A stretch of 64,000 bases of DNA. It comes from Corythucha ciliata. Lineage: Eukaryota > Arthropoda > Insecta > Hemiptera > Tingidae. Under the pieces are notes generated by a model. It saw nothing but the letters and a program-made list of their open reading frames with translations, was not told where the DNA came from and did no database searches. The DNA lies in contig CM075938.1 in the NCBI GenBank assembly GCA_038030265.1, forward strand, positions 15,291,009 through 15,355,008, given 5' to 3'. This document shows, piece after piece, positions 44,841 to 54,941 of this stretch (position 1 is the first letter of the stretch; each line of letters begins with the position of its first letter). Both the position numbers and the translations under genes were made by a program.

Positions 44841-44880
44841 AGAAAAAAGACGCCTACTCGCGTGTCGGCGTCTTTTTTCT
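44841..44880. terminator. Perfect 14 bp stem hairpin between the convergent genes
   Basis: AGAAAAAAGACGCC and GGCGTCTTTTTTCT are exact complements with a 12 bp loop. It lies between the end of the transposase frame (44669) and the nuclease gene. A role in transcript ends is only a guess; it may equally be part of the adjacent dispersed repeat. Confidence 0.35.
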
Positions 44881-44884
44881 CCTC

Positions 44885-45040
44885 GTGTGCGCCGGGCTGA
44901 TGGGACCTGAACCGAGTGGCTCGGGTAGCCGAGGCTCTGGGGTCGAAGCGGAGACTGGACCACGCCCTCGGTTCAATTTTTCACGATTGTTTGGAGGGTC
45001 CTGCCCCCAACCAACATCTTTATCCTTCACTATTGCTCTA
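44885..45040 (+). repeat. Dispersed repeat copy, GGAGACTGGACC family
   Basis: GCCGGGCTGATGGGACC, GACCGAGTGG-like, GGGTCGAAGCGGAGACTGGA and GATTGTTTGG.GGGTCCT follow one another here and, in the same order, in pieces at 47734-47940. ACCGAGTGGC and GGGTCGAAGC resemble Pol III A and B boxes, so a tRNA-derived SINE is possible. It may have replaced the original 3' end of the nuclease gene. Confidence 0.6.
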
Positions 45041-45257
45041 GGAATACGTTCAGAGTGGAGAGGAGAGCAAATCATGTTACCAAGCCACTCAATAGAAAAT
45101 GTGGTCTTTCCACTTTGCTTGCAGCACCTCCACTATGAACAGGAAGAAAAATATTACTGAACATATAGATAACAACAGAATTTATGTTGATACGAACAAC
45201 AATAGGGGTATTCATTAAAAATTTACATGATTAAGAAATGAGGAAAAATGAAATTAT

Positions 45258-46075
45258 ACCAAAATTGTGAGCTATCCTCCAAAATTGTTTTAACAAATTC
45301 ATTGTCCTTATTTACCCACTTCAGTGTAACAACCAGATTTTTTTCGAAATCTGGGTCTACGACCGCGAAAAGTCCCAAAGATACATCGCAAAAAACATTT
45401 GAAGTTGTATTTCGGAATAATACTTAACATTAACTTCACCATTTTTACTAATATAGGCCTCCGTAGCCTTTCGGGTCGCTGGGCACTTGATCTCGACCAC
45501 GAAATCGTCGGCTATACCGTCAGGCGATGCTCCGAAAAACGGAAAATCCTTTTTAAGGAAAATCCCGCATTTATCTATTTTTCTTTTAATCATTTTGGCC
45601 ACTGTTTGTCGGACATCGGCTTCAATTTTTTTTTCCTCTCGACATCTCGAGAGATTCAAACTTTGTAGAAGCTCCTGAAAACGAGAAAAATGCGTATATT
45701 AATTTCAAAGGAACCATAAAATATAGTCAAACTGGCAACTCACCAAATATTTTATTCACGAGGGAGCCATCCTCCGTCCGGCAGCGTGATGCCTCGTGCA
45801 CAGTCGACACTGTAATTCGCCCATACCTGAGCTCATGCCAAAGCGGAGCATCGCTTTGAGCCATAGTTTCTTTTTCGCCACTGACTATCTCTTCATAGGT
45901 CATTTCATTTTTGCAAAATTCGACGAAATGATGTGCCGTAGCATTGATCTGTGTGCTTCTGAAGCGAGCCCATAACGCGTGGAGACAGCAAGTCGATGAA
46001 GAACTGTCGTCATTAAACATCAACAAGATAGATGCACTATTAACACCTCCCTGTAGACATTCCCCTACGACTTTT
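45258..46075 (-). pseudogene. YqaJ-type nuclease (ISL2EU accessory protein), frameshifted
   Basis: The upstream exon (about 46075-45744) encodes LWHELRYGRITVSTVHEASR, the N-terminal motif of YqaJ-family exonucleases. A 69 bp GT-AG intron (45743-45675) follows. The next exon continues with EMSRGKK...IEADVRQ, then FFGASPDGI and FVVEIKCPATRK, which hold the D...E-x-K metal-binding residues, and YYSEIQLQMFFAMYL. Two frameshifts break it: an A9 run at 45626-45634 (eight A would keep frame) and another near 45371-45381, beyond which LFAVVDPDFEKN and SSQFW, the usual family C-terminal blocks, resume. Part of the upstream coding sequence may lie at 46075-46287. Phage YqaJ/lambda-type exonucleases degrade duplex DNA 5'-3'. 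The role in the transposon is unproven. Homopolymer error could mimic the first break. Confidence 0.82.
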
Positions 46076-46425
46076 TAAAGCATTGGGAACTCGTTCGGTA
46101 GGGGCAAGCGCTTATAATGCTGCTGGGCGAATTCGTTCAATGTAATGAACTTGTATTGAACGGCGGAGGAGAGACGACGGCGGTTCCCGTAGGTCGGAAT
46201 CCCCCGTCGCGTCCGCGTACGCTCGCGTGAAGTGCATTTCCATAATATTCTTGAGTAACACGTGACCCCCTGATTAACAACTCGCACTAATGTAATACCG
46301 AGCCCTATTAGTCGACCTGAGCGTAATTAATAAATGTACATACTTTTCCACGAATTGTAATGGCAAAAAAAGAATGAAAAAGACGTGAAAATAGTCCCAA
46401 AATTTAACATACCGCTTACACTATC

Positions 46426-46841
46426 GGTATCAGTAGTTTCTCTATGACCGTCAGACAGCGTCTTCCTTAGCTACAATCGCCAATTATAAACAAGCATTGC
46501 TTATTATAATAGTGCTTATGTTTTTACATCGAACAAATATACATTCCAGCTGTTTTTTAGTTTGTTTTGCCACATGTGACAAAGACAGAAAATCAATTGA
46601 AAAAAAAAATCCATCCGCCAGAAGAAGTTAAAAATCACTTCAACGAAAACACGCCCCTGTACACGGGCCGAAAAAACGGCCGTTGAAAAATACAAAATAA
46701 AAATAAATCTGTCCACAAAAAGAAAGAAAAAAATAACTTATTTTAATACGGCAGTTGTAGGCTTGCCCCCCCCCCCCACGCAGACCAAATCTATTTTTAG
46801 TGTTGAAAATGGAAAAGAAAAAAAACCATCAATGTAATATA
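46426..46841. other. AT-rich stretch without recognised features
   Basis: Lies right of the proposed transposon end. C12 run near 46767. No gene. Confidence 0.4.
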
Positions 46842-47218
46842 AGGTTTGTTCGCTTGTCGTCCGGAGCTGCTCTGGACTACACGAACAGTCCGAAAAGAGT
46901 TCTTTTGTAATCCCGAACTACACTGAAAGCGTTCGTTTGTCAAATCTCGGACTGTTCAGTGCAGCACTATCTGCACTGAAAAATTAGGAGGAGCTTGCTG
47001 CTCGAAATGTTATAACCTGCTCAATAGTTACCTTTCGTCAATCATTTCCTTCTCAGAAGTGGAAATAATTCATAAAGGTTTCGATTTTGTTACCGTAAGG
47101 TTAGCCATTTGCACGAAAAGCGTTCGTTTGCTTTAAAGAAATGACGTTAATCCCGGACTGCTCGAACTACACCTGCACCACTACACTGAACAACAAACGA
47201 ACAAACCTATAATGTTTT
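46842..47218. mobile_element. MITE, TIR family GTTCGTTTGTCGTCCGGAGC (second copy)
   Basis: The left end AGGTTTGTTCGCTTGTCGTC and right end ACAACAAACGAACAAACCT are inverted. The left end matches the MITE at 11156. The flanks share ATA, compatible with a 3 bp duplication. There are several internal copies of CGTTCGTTTG and CGGACTG. No coding frame. Confidence 0.75.
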
Positions 47219-47296
47219 CAAATACATTCAACCACTAAAAAAATGCATGAATTACATAACACACATTAAAAAACATTAAATGTTATAATATTGAAG

Positions 47297-47513
47297 TGCT
47301 CCGAGTGGGCAAGCGCTGGAAGCCGTGAGTTGCTCTAAATGCAGAGACATCAGACTTTTTTTTTATTTATGTCAAAAATGACGTAAATTAAATTGTTGAG
47401 AAAAAAATTGAAATCTTTGATTTCTATTTTTATGTTTAATAATGTAAACTTAGTAAGAAAAGTGGGGGAAAACGCAAATAACTGGCAAAGACAGCTTTGC
47501 CCACTCGGGAGCA
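47297..47513. mobile_element. Possible small inverted-repeat element
   Basis: GCTCCGAGTGGGCAA at the left is inverted as TTTGCCCACTCGGGAGC at the right. Interior AT-rich, no gene. Only about 16 bp of arm. Confidence 0.4.
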
Positions 47514-47733
47514 AAACGAGTTGGTCAACAGAGGTAACCACCAAGCGTACAGGACCCTCTCACGAAATTCTGCTTACGCGTTAAAGGGTTATAAGAGGGG
47601 CGTAAATGTCCTTAGTTCCCGGTCAGTAAAGAGCGTGGTATGTAAGGCGCTCCTAGAACCCAGCAGAAATTGAAAATTAGTCTGTTCCCTTTCGGGGGGC
47701 TTAGTAGAAACATCAACATGGTCGGCGCAAAAA

Positions 47734-47940
47734 TTGCACCGAAGGTGCGGTCCAGTCTCCGTTTCGACCTCGGACCTTCAGCCACCTGACCCACTCGGTC
47801 CTGCGGTCTCATCAGCCTGGCAATTGAGCCGAGTAAGGACAAAACATGCATAACGGAGACTGGACCGCACCTTCGGTGCAATACTTCGTGATTGTTTGGT
47901 GGGTCCTACCCCCCAACATTTTTTTTCGTTCTTTATTGGT
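47734..47940. repeat. Two head-to-head pieces of the GGAGACTGGACC repeat
   Basis: A 28 bp arm, TTGCACCGAAGGTGCGGTCC then AGTCTCCG (47734-47761), is inverted perfectly at 47854-47881. The left piece continues on the minus strand with the same sequence as 44885-44960. The right piece continues on the plus strand with GATTGTTTGGTGGGTCCT as in 44985-45005. Confidence 0.75.
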
Positions 47941-48455
47941 TTTCGCAAGTCTAGGTCAACTACTTCAGCCTTGTTTAGTTTCGACATAGCTGCATGCGTG
48001 CAGCATGTGGATATGAGGGATTACGTTTTTGGGCTATTTATGACTTTTCGATGGTTTTTGATGTTCTGGACCATGAGGCAGTGTTGCACAAACTATCTTT
48101 TCTTGGAGTCCGAGGAATGTCCTTGAAGTGGGTGGAGTCTTACTTGAAGGACAGGGAGCAGATAGTGGTCATTGGTGGCAACAGTAGTGATTGAGTTCGG
48201 GATACACACTACACATCGAGTATAAATTGTCCATTGCGGTGTTCCCCAGGGCTCTATTTTGGGACCACTTTTTGTTTTTAATTTTTAAAGTGATTCTGTG
48301 GATTTGGGTGAGCTGAACCTGTTCACTCTTGACGTAGCACTTCTAGCTTTTTCGAGCAGTGCTCATGAGTGTGCTGAGAGATGGTAATAATCGTGTTGTA
48401 AATTGGTGTAATCGTGTGATTCAATTGAAAAAATAAATTGATTCCAGCATTATAA
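47925..48455 (+). pseudogene. Non-LTR retrotransposon reverse transcriptase fragment
   Basis: Reading across frameshifts, the + strand encodes GFRKSRSTTSALFS, then DFSMVFDVLDHEAVLHKLSF (palm motif A with its catalytic Asp), then LGVRG and WVESYLKDREQ, then CGVPQGSILGPLFVFNF (motif B region) and VVNWCNR (thumb start). The motif C position, normally F-A-D-D, reads LDVALLAF, so the catalytic pair is lost. A TGA after NSSD and a stop after FNF are further breaks. Jockey- or CR1-like by motif style. It starts right after the dispersed repeat at 47881-47940, and no endonuclease domain is seen. Confidence 0.8.
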
Positions 48456-48469
48456 TGCGTTAAATGTCT

Positions 48470-48620
48470 AGGCCACGGCTAAAACTGAATTAAATCGTTA
48501 AGTGGCGGCTAAAAGTTTCGAAAAACTCTTTTTCACCGCTAATATTAAGAAAATTTGCTAATTCGTGGCTGAAGTGGAGAAATAGCAGCGATTCACTATA
48601 AACGGCGGTGTTCATTTTGA
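48470..48620. repeat. Short flavour E segment (+)
   Basis: CGGCTAAAA and GAAAAACTC-type units directly after the retrotransposon fragment. Confidence 0.55.
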
Positions 48621-48689
48621 GAACTTTCAGAAGAAACTGTAGGAGTGATTTGGGCATCGAAAGGACGACTGTCCCATCAGATCGCCTGA

Positions 48690-50240
48690 TCACTGGGACG
48701 GACGGGATCCCTTGAGTGACATGGGGGGGGGGACGTTGAACTTTTCATAAAATCGCCACTTTCAGCCATGATTTTGATTGGTCGAGTGTAATTTACGTTG
48801 AAGCTTGTCTCATTCACTTTTAATTCTCTTAACACTTGTTTTACACTTTCCTCGACTGAAAATATCAAGTTTTCTCTTTCTCTCCGGCCATACTCCTTCG
48901 TCAACGTCGAGAAATTTAGTAATTTAGTTGACGTTTACGTAACAAAAGCCTACAGCACGCTCAAAACTTTTGATAAGAACCTGTTACACTCTTGTGGCAC
49001 CTTGAGGATAAAACAGTTTGCGAGCAATATCCCAAGAAGTCGACAGCTACTCACCTCGTCTCGCGAACCCAACACTGTACCGTAAATACGCCTCTGTTGT
49101 GCTCGGCTATTGCCTAACCCTTTCCTCCAAGTGGTGTCACTGTGAAAAGCGCGTTTTACTTCATTTAGGTTTGTTTCAGAAGTTAGGAAAATCGAGGCCT
49201 CTATTCTCGCTTCCCAGTGTCTCAGAGGATAACAGGGTCACTTTACCATCCCCCTCACCCCTTCATTCATGATACTTTGCCCACTCCACTACTTAACACA
49301 TCTCTCCATTTTCCCGTAGATATGCTTTAAGCAGAAGTTTCCACATAACACAATGCTCGTTATCAAAGTTGCCAACGGACTTGGATGAAGTTGAAGATGG
49401 GGTTGGTAAGGGGCTCAGGGGAGGGGGGAACTTAGCTTTTGGAAGCTTTAATCATAACAGACGTTCCACACGGGAGCCAGTCTAAGTAGGAAGGGCTGAT
49501 GAGCGTTGCGGCGGGGGAGGGAAGGGACTCAACTCTCGCTCTCTTGGCCTTTCCTATTTTACTTGGTATTTAAGTAATGAGTGCAGTTGTTAACGTACTT
49601 CTCTTCCTTACCGCCTACCCACTCCCCTCATCCTGTCTCATTTTCGAGTAATTTATGACTTTATCGTGTCAACAAGTTCTTGAAATTTACGCTGTTTACT
49701 GAAAGCAACCCGAGCGTGAACACATCAAAAAGCGTAATATTTTAAGAGATGAAAAGTTCCCCTTTTGTTGGCTTTTAACTCCCACAGTTGTCAAAATCAG
49801 TTCCGGGCTAGCGGTGAATTTAGTTGGGTGGGAAAAAGAGCGAAAAACTCTCCTTGAATTTAAGCTCCTAGTAATATATCAGCGGGAGATAAGCCCCCAG
49901 GGATATTATAATCAAATAACACATTAGTGACAGTTGAGAAGGAGAAGGGTGAGATACTAGGGACGAAAATGGAAGGTGAAAGTGGTTCGGGGGAAACCCT
50001 TTGGAAATGATAAACCCACGTTACAAGCCGTGTTATGTGATGCCACAGCGTTTCTCTCTGTACGGGCCCTATACCCGGTGTTTAAACGAGATTAGCATAA
50101 TATCGTGAGTAAACCTACATGTACTTCCACCCACCCCCCCACCTACCATCAAACTGCAGTTTTTATTTGACCCTGCTTGTTCATTTCCCGTAAATATGAC
50201 TGCAAGCAATTTTAAGGAGTAGTTATTGATGGGTTTTTCA
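48690..50240. other. Non-repetitive stretch without recognised genes
   Basis: A G10 run lies near 48723. A frame of 95 codons (48798-49085, +) shows no domain. A polypyrimidine acceptor-like site ends near 49320, but no exon could be supported. Confidence 0.4.
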
Positions 50241-50252
50241 GAACCATACATA

Positions 50253-50464
50253 CAGGGTGCGGCAGATAATGTGGACCACCCATTTTTCTCCGCTATTATT
50301 GATGATATTGGAATGGTGCTCGGAGTTATGTCCCCTTGATCTTAGGTGAGGATTTCATATCTGTAGCCCAAAAATTTTTATTGAGCCCCGGTAGGGCCCA
50401 AATTTGACCTAACTTTATGAAATATTTCATAAAATGGGTGGTCCACATTATCTGCCGCACCCCG
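50253..50464. mobile_element. Mariner-type MITE with TA duplication
   Basis: TA flanks both ends. The left TIR CAGGGTGCGGCAGATAATGT and then GGACCACCCAT is inverted at the right (ATGGGTGGTCC, then ACATTATCTGCCGCACCC). The arms are about 31 bp with one mismatch. At 212 bp there is no room for a transposase. Confidence 0.92.
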
Positions 50465-50469
50465 TATAT

Positions 50470-51150
50470 TGGAATTCTAATTGTTTGTTTTTGCACTATG
50501 GAAAGCCCTCAAAGCTAGAATGAGACAATATTTAAAGTAGTGAGATGTTTTTAATGTTATTGATGGATTTTTTGTACATTTATTGTCTCATTTTTAAAGT
50601 TCAAAGCGATTACAATCTTGGGCGACGTTGAAATGGAGTAATTTTTGTTAAACCAGCCACCGGCAAATTAGTTCATTTCAGGGTTGAACGGTCAAGTGAA
50701 ATGAATTCAGAGTTCACTTCATCAGCGCGTTATTTAAGGACAAGTCCGTGAAAATCCAATAAGAATAATTAAATTTTTGACTATCGACTTGTTCAGCCCG
50801 CCATTAGCCTTTGTCTCCTTAGCCCCTTGATGATGTTTATTACTCTTTTTGGCGGTAGAGAGCTATCAAAACGTTTACAACCCGCAAGACTCTCCAGTAT
50901 TGAGTGCTCCTGTCGTGGTTAAAGCGGCAGGTGCTCACTCTTCTTCAAGGTGATTTTAGAGCCTTAAGAGTCAGTTCCGTAGCCAAATATCTGTTACCGG
51001 TTCTTACAATTATAATGTTTCCTTGACTGTGCTGGGAAGTCAGTTACGGATCCTTCTGACTAGACCCTGGGCTTGAAGTGACCTCTAGGAGTTCTCTGGT
51101 ATACACGTTGCAAAAAACCTGGCAATAAATCTCTAAGAATCTAAATGGAC
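50470..51150. other. Stretch without recognised features
   Basis: AT-moderate unique sequence. No supported frame. Confidence 0.4.
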
Positions 51151-51159
51151 TATCCGAGA

Positions 51160-51830
51160 CAACAAAAACCTATGATATTATTTGACCTATGAAAATGGGC
51201 AAATTCACTGATATTAAGTTCTAATTGATGTAATTTTGTGGCTATTCATCAAGCTGAGGGTGCTCCCGGGGCCAGCTGGACCAAGATCCGCCGCCACTAA
51301 AAAATTATCTTTTGCAGTTTTATCTTACAGTTGGATATTTTTAAGCCAAGAAATTCCCTATTTCGTAGGTATTCGTCAGGCTAGGGGCACATTTAGGACC
51401 GGCCGCCACAATAAAAGCCCCGAAACTTGGAATTTCGCGGAAAATTAGCAGAAACTTCCATAATCACAAAAATAAAAATTAGAAACTACCGATTTCACGA
51501 ATAGTTAGACCAGAAACTCGCAATTTTGCAAAAATTAACATCATAAACTTGCAATTTCACGAAAATAAAGACCAGAAACTAGCAATTTTGCGAATTTTCA
51601 TTCACAAAATTTAAAATTTCGCAGATTTTGAGCTCGGCCGGAACGTTTGTTTCGCAAATTTGGGGCGCTGTCGTCGCTGGCTACAGTTTACGCCCATCGA
51701 GTTCTAAAAAACAACAACAACAACAACAAAACGAAACTTGCAATTTTTGGATAATTAAGAGTAAGACCAGAAAATGACAAATTTTAGAAAATTGGAACTC
51801 AAAACAGATTTGAAGCGGTGAGGAGCGTAA
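51160..51830. repeat. Flavour B array
   Basis: CAGAAACTTGCAATTTCACG-type units, with the longer GGGTGCTCCCGGGGCCAGCT block near 51259. An (AAC)n microsatellite lies at about 51711-51728. Confidence 0.7.
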
Positions 51831-51839
51831 TGTCCCCAA

Positions 51840-52410
51840 TTCCAGCCGAAAGTGACTGCTTTGACTCAATTTGAACGGCAAATTAGTGCTTTTTAGTCAA
51901 TTCCAACCGTGTACTCGATCTTCCCTAGAAAACAGCACATTATAGAGTGCTGGTTGCACTAAATCGATTTTAGCCGCGTGAGAACCGACAGAAATTGGGA
52001 TTAGTGATTTTCTCAATGTTAGCCCTAGTTCCACCAAAACAAGTGACAATAAGGAGGACTTCACCAATTTCGGCTGCGTTAGGGGCGCTGACTCATGACC
52101 CCGACGGGACCAATTGTCATTCGAGCAGCGTTGCCAATTTGACGGAAAACCCTGCCTGACAGACGGCATTACCTTGAATTTCGCCGTGAATTAGCGATTT
52201 TTCGAGCGAAGCTGCTAATTTCAAGCCGATCTAAGCCGCGAATTAGCATTTTTCTCCATTTTGACCGTGAATGAGCGATTTTTTCATCTTTGGTCTTGAA
52301 ATTACCGCTTTTTCTTGCCCCACGAGTAATTAGGTTTTTACATTATAGCCGTAAAAGGGCCCCTATAAGGCGAAACTTCTCTATTTTCGCTCAATTTTAG
52401 CCTCGAATGA
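51840..52410. repeat. Flavour E array (inverted)
   Basis: GCCGCGAATTAGCATTTTTC-type units. Follows flavour B, as at 17090-20060. Confidence 0.7.
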
Positions 52411-52716
52411 ACACTTTTTTTTGGGAATTCCGTTTCTATGGTCATGAGCATGAAACCTGAAAATGCATTTTATTCCTTCAATAAGCTTTACAGCCTATCC
52501 TTATTAAGCCCTCATCCTACATATATAAGTTCGCTACTCATTACTTCTTATTTGACGGATTTATTACGAAATTTCAAGCATGAGTTAACGGCGAAAGCTA
52601 AAAATTTCAGTTGGCAACGCTGCATTGAGAGCATTATTCTGAGGATTGCGAAGAAGAGGGACACGTAAACGGCGTCCGGCATGAATTGTAGTTGTAGCAC
52701 TTTAAGCGAATTTTTA
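52411..52716. other. Short unique stretch
   Basis: A 76-codon + frame (52438-52668) reads as ordinary amphipathic sequence with no recognised domain and is opposed by another frame. Not called as a gene. Confidence 0.3.
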
Positions 52717-52855
52717 AGGGCCGTGTTCATAGTCGCCACTCAAGCTGAGAATTTGCTTAAGGGGCTTCAAGTCGGTCGTTTCAACTTTTGAACCATCGGT
52801 TATGAGTCGAAATAAGCGAATACTTAGCCTTAGGGACGACTATGAATAAGGTCCT
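52717..52855. mobile_element. Small MITE, GTTCATAGTCG ends
   Basis: GGGCCGTGTTCATAGTCGCC is inverted at the right as GGACGACTATGAATAAGGTC. A second weaker pair (TTTGCTTAAG/AATAAGCGAA) lies inside. Its ends resemble in style those of the 516 bp element at 60883. Confidence 0.6.
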
Positions 52856-52859
52856 AAGG

Positions 52860-53290
52860 CATGAAAGGCCAGTTTAGCCATTAATTTGCGTTAACGCGAA
52901 TAGTCGAGCTTAGTCATTTTATTGTTAGCTTTGCTAATTTTAGGTCGTGAAAAGCAAGCTGATGGCTTTTTCTAGGGCCTAAATAGTGACCACTTTTAGG
53001 GCGCAAACGGTCAGGTTTGCGTATTGCCGATTTTTAGGGTGCAGTATAATTCGTTTGTCCGTCACGCGCACACAAGTGAATGAGACGCAAACACACACAC
53101 ACACACACATATTTCGTGTGCGTGAATGGCCAATTTGTCAATTTTTAGATCCGAAATGGTCACATTTGCTATTCTTGAAGAGCAAACAGTAGTCACGTCA
53201 GTCTGGGGCTGACGCACGAATGGTCAGTTTGCCAATTTTTAGGGCGTGCATAGTCAAGTTTGTCTATTTTTAGGGCGCCAATTTGTCATT
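52860..53290. repeat. Flavour D array (inverted)
   Basis: TTTGCCAATTTTTAGGGCGC-type units, plus a CA tract at about 53090-53109. Confidence 0.75.
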
Positions 53291-53339
53291 GTAGCATTTT
53301 ACTAGCGCCGCACTCCAGCTGGTCCTCAATTTTGTGCAC

Positions 53340-53610
53340 GGTTTAAGTCCACTGCGAACAGCGAATGAGCCATTTTTCTTCATTTTAGCTGTGAAGTTGC
53401 ATGTGGTCTGTTTCTTCGCTACACTAGTGTTACTCTGAATGAAAGCAGATGAATTTCCAATTTGGTGTAACAATAGTGTGCAATGAAACAGACCTACTGT
53501 TTTTATCCTCAATTTTAGCGGGAAATGAGCAATTTTCCTCAATTTTAGCCGTGCATTGACTCTTTTTCTCAATTTTAGCTCTGAATTAACACTTTAAACC
53601 CTGAAATTCA
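53340..53610. repeat. Flavour E segment (inverted)
   Basis: TTTTCTCAATTTTAGC-type units. An inverted pair GAAACAGACC/GGTCTGTTTC near 53405-53493 encloses a foldback of about 90 bp. Confidence 0.65.
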
Positions 53611-53682
53611 AATTGACCCGATAGGTGCAGTTTAAGTACCGTGAGGGGATTTCTCCAGGGCGGATTCGCTCTTTGCGTGAAC

Positions 53683-53756
53683 TCCCGGGTAGCTCAGCTG
53701 GTTAGAGCACCTGGCGTGAAACCAGGAGGTCATGGGTTCGAAGCCCACCTTGGGAG
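53683..53756 (+). tRNA. tRNA-like gene, anticodon position TGA, probably a pseudogene or SINE relic
   Basis: A 74 nt cloverleaf forms: acceptor TCCCGGG/CTTGGGA (two G-T), D arm GCTC...GAGC, anticodon stem CCTGG/CCAGG, variable loop AGGTC, and T arm with TTCGAAG loop (one mismatch). The loop CGTGAAA places TGA at 34-36 and G, not the invariant U, at 33. The short variable loop rules out an ordinary serine tRNA. Strong A and B boxes and a following T8 run suggest Pol III transcription remains possible. Decoding use is unlikely. Confidence 0.6.
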
Positions 53757-53758
53757 CA

Positions 53759-53766
53759 TTTTTTTT
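53759..53766 (+). terminator. Pol III terminator (T8)
   Basis: Eight T directly follow the tRNA-like sequence, the standard Pol III stop. Confidence 0.7.
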
Positions 53767-53929
53767 ATCAAAGCTCAAAACAATTTAAAAAAATTGTAAG
53801 TATTTAATTTCAATATTAACGTTTTTATTTTTAGCCTACCAGCTCCCTCGAATTTACAGTTGTGACTATGATAGTGCAGTGAGGAGGGGAGTTATCCCGT
53901 AACTGTTCGTAGAAAGGGTCTTCTAAATT

Positions 53930-54907
53930 CAATTAATTGGGAGAAACGTAAATTCGACGTTAAAATTGAGAGCAAGTGCTAATTCGCGAGTGGAAGAGAG
54001 AAAACCTTTAATTCATATAGCATACCTAAAATTGAGAAATCTGCTAAGTAGCAGATAAACTAAGAAAGAGCGCTAAATTGTGAATAAAGTGTACAGTAAA
54101 ACGCCAACAAACGGATAAGGTTGGAAAAATCAAAATTTCACGGCTAAAATTGAGAAAAGTCGCTAATTCATGAGTCAATTTGGAAAAAAAATTGCTGATT
54201 TACGAGTCACCCATTGGCGGCTAAAATTAAAAAAAAAAGCATTAATTCACGGCTAAAATTACCAAAAAACGTTAATTCACGGTTAAAATTGAGGGAAAAT
54301 GCTAATCGGCGGCTAAAACAGAAAAATAACTATAATTCAGGACTAAAATTATGGCGATAAAATTCAGAATGATCAATGATTAATCGCTGTGACTGTGAAA
54401 AAACGCCCATTTCTGGTTTCTTGAGAGGCAACTTCGTCCCTAAAATTTTACAACTCGCGACTAATATTGAGAAAAAGGGCTCGTTTGCCTCCAAAATAAG
54501 GAAAAATGCAAAAATTCTTAAGGCAACCAGTACGGCAACTTCTCTGCTCAAATATAAGAAAATACGAAAATAGAGAAAATATAAGGCTGAAATTGAGTAG
54601 CTGCACGAATGTGCTAGTCTTGGGGCCAGTACGTGCATGGCCAAAAGTCTGAAAAAAGCGCTAACATTCATGGCTGAAATAGTGGAAAATCGCCAATTCG
54701 CGGCTATAATTGGGAAAAAGCGCTAATTCGAGGCAGACATTCAGATAATTATGATAATTCGTGGATAAAAATTTAAGAAAAACCGGTAATTCACATGTAC
54801 AGAGAGGAGAAAAGGTGAAAATTCGGGCTAAGGTTGACAAAAATCACTCATTCGCGGCAAAAAAAAAAAAACAACAACAACAAACAAACAAACATAACGA
54901 AATAAAA

Positions 54908-54941
<34 letters not shown>

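Larger units (their letters stand above)
36889..46425. mobile_element. ISL2EU-like DNA transposon with two genes, dead and nested
   Basis: The content is diagnostic: a THAP zinc finger joined by splicing to a DDE transposase of the DDE_Tnp_4/IS5-Harbinger type on the + strand, and a YqaJ-type nuclease gene on the - strand, tail to tail. ISL2EU elements of animals are known for exactly this pair. The ends are less certain. A 15 bp inverted match, GATAGTGTAAGCGGT at 36889 and ACCGCTTACACTATC at 46411-46425, flanks both genes, but no target duplication adjoins it, and the motif includes a splice-donor-like GTAAG. Inserted inside are a 772 bp piggyBac derivative and a 2.9 kb CACTG-ended element. 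Removing those, the element would be about 5.8 kb. 36925-38200 is left-end non-coding sequence without a recognised gene. Confidence 0.65.

Noticed and set aside
53683..53756. Functional serine or suppressor tRNA reading TCA
   Set aside because: Lacks the long variable arm of serine tRNA and the invariant U33.
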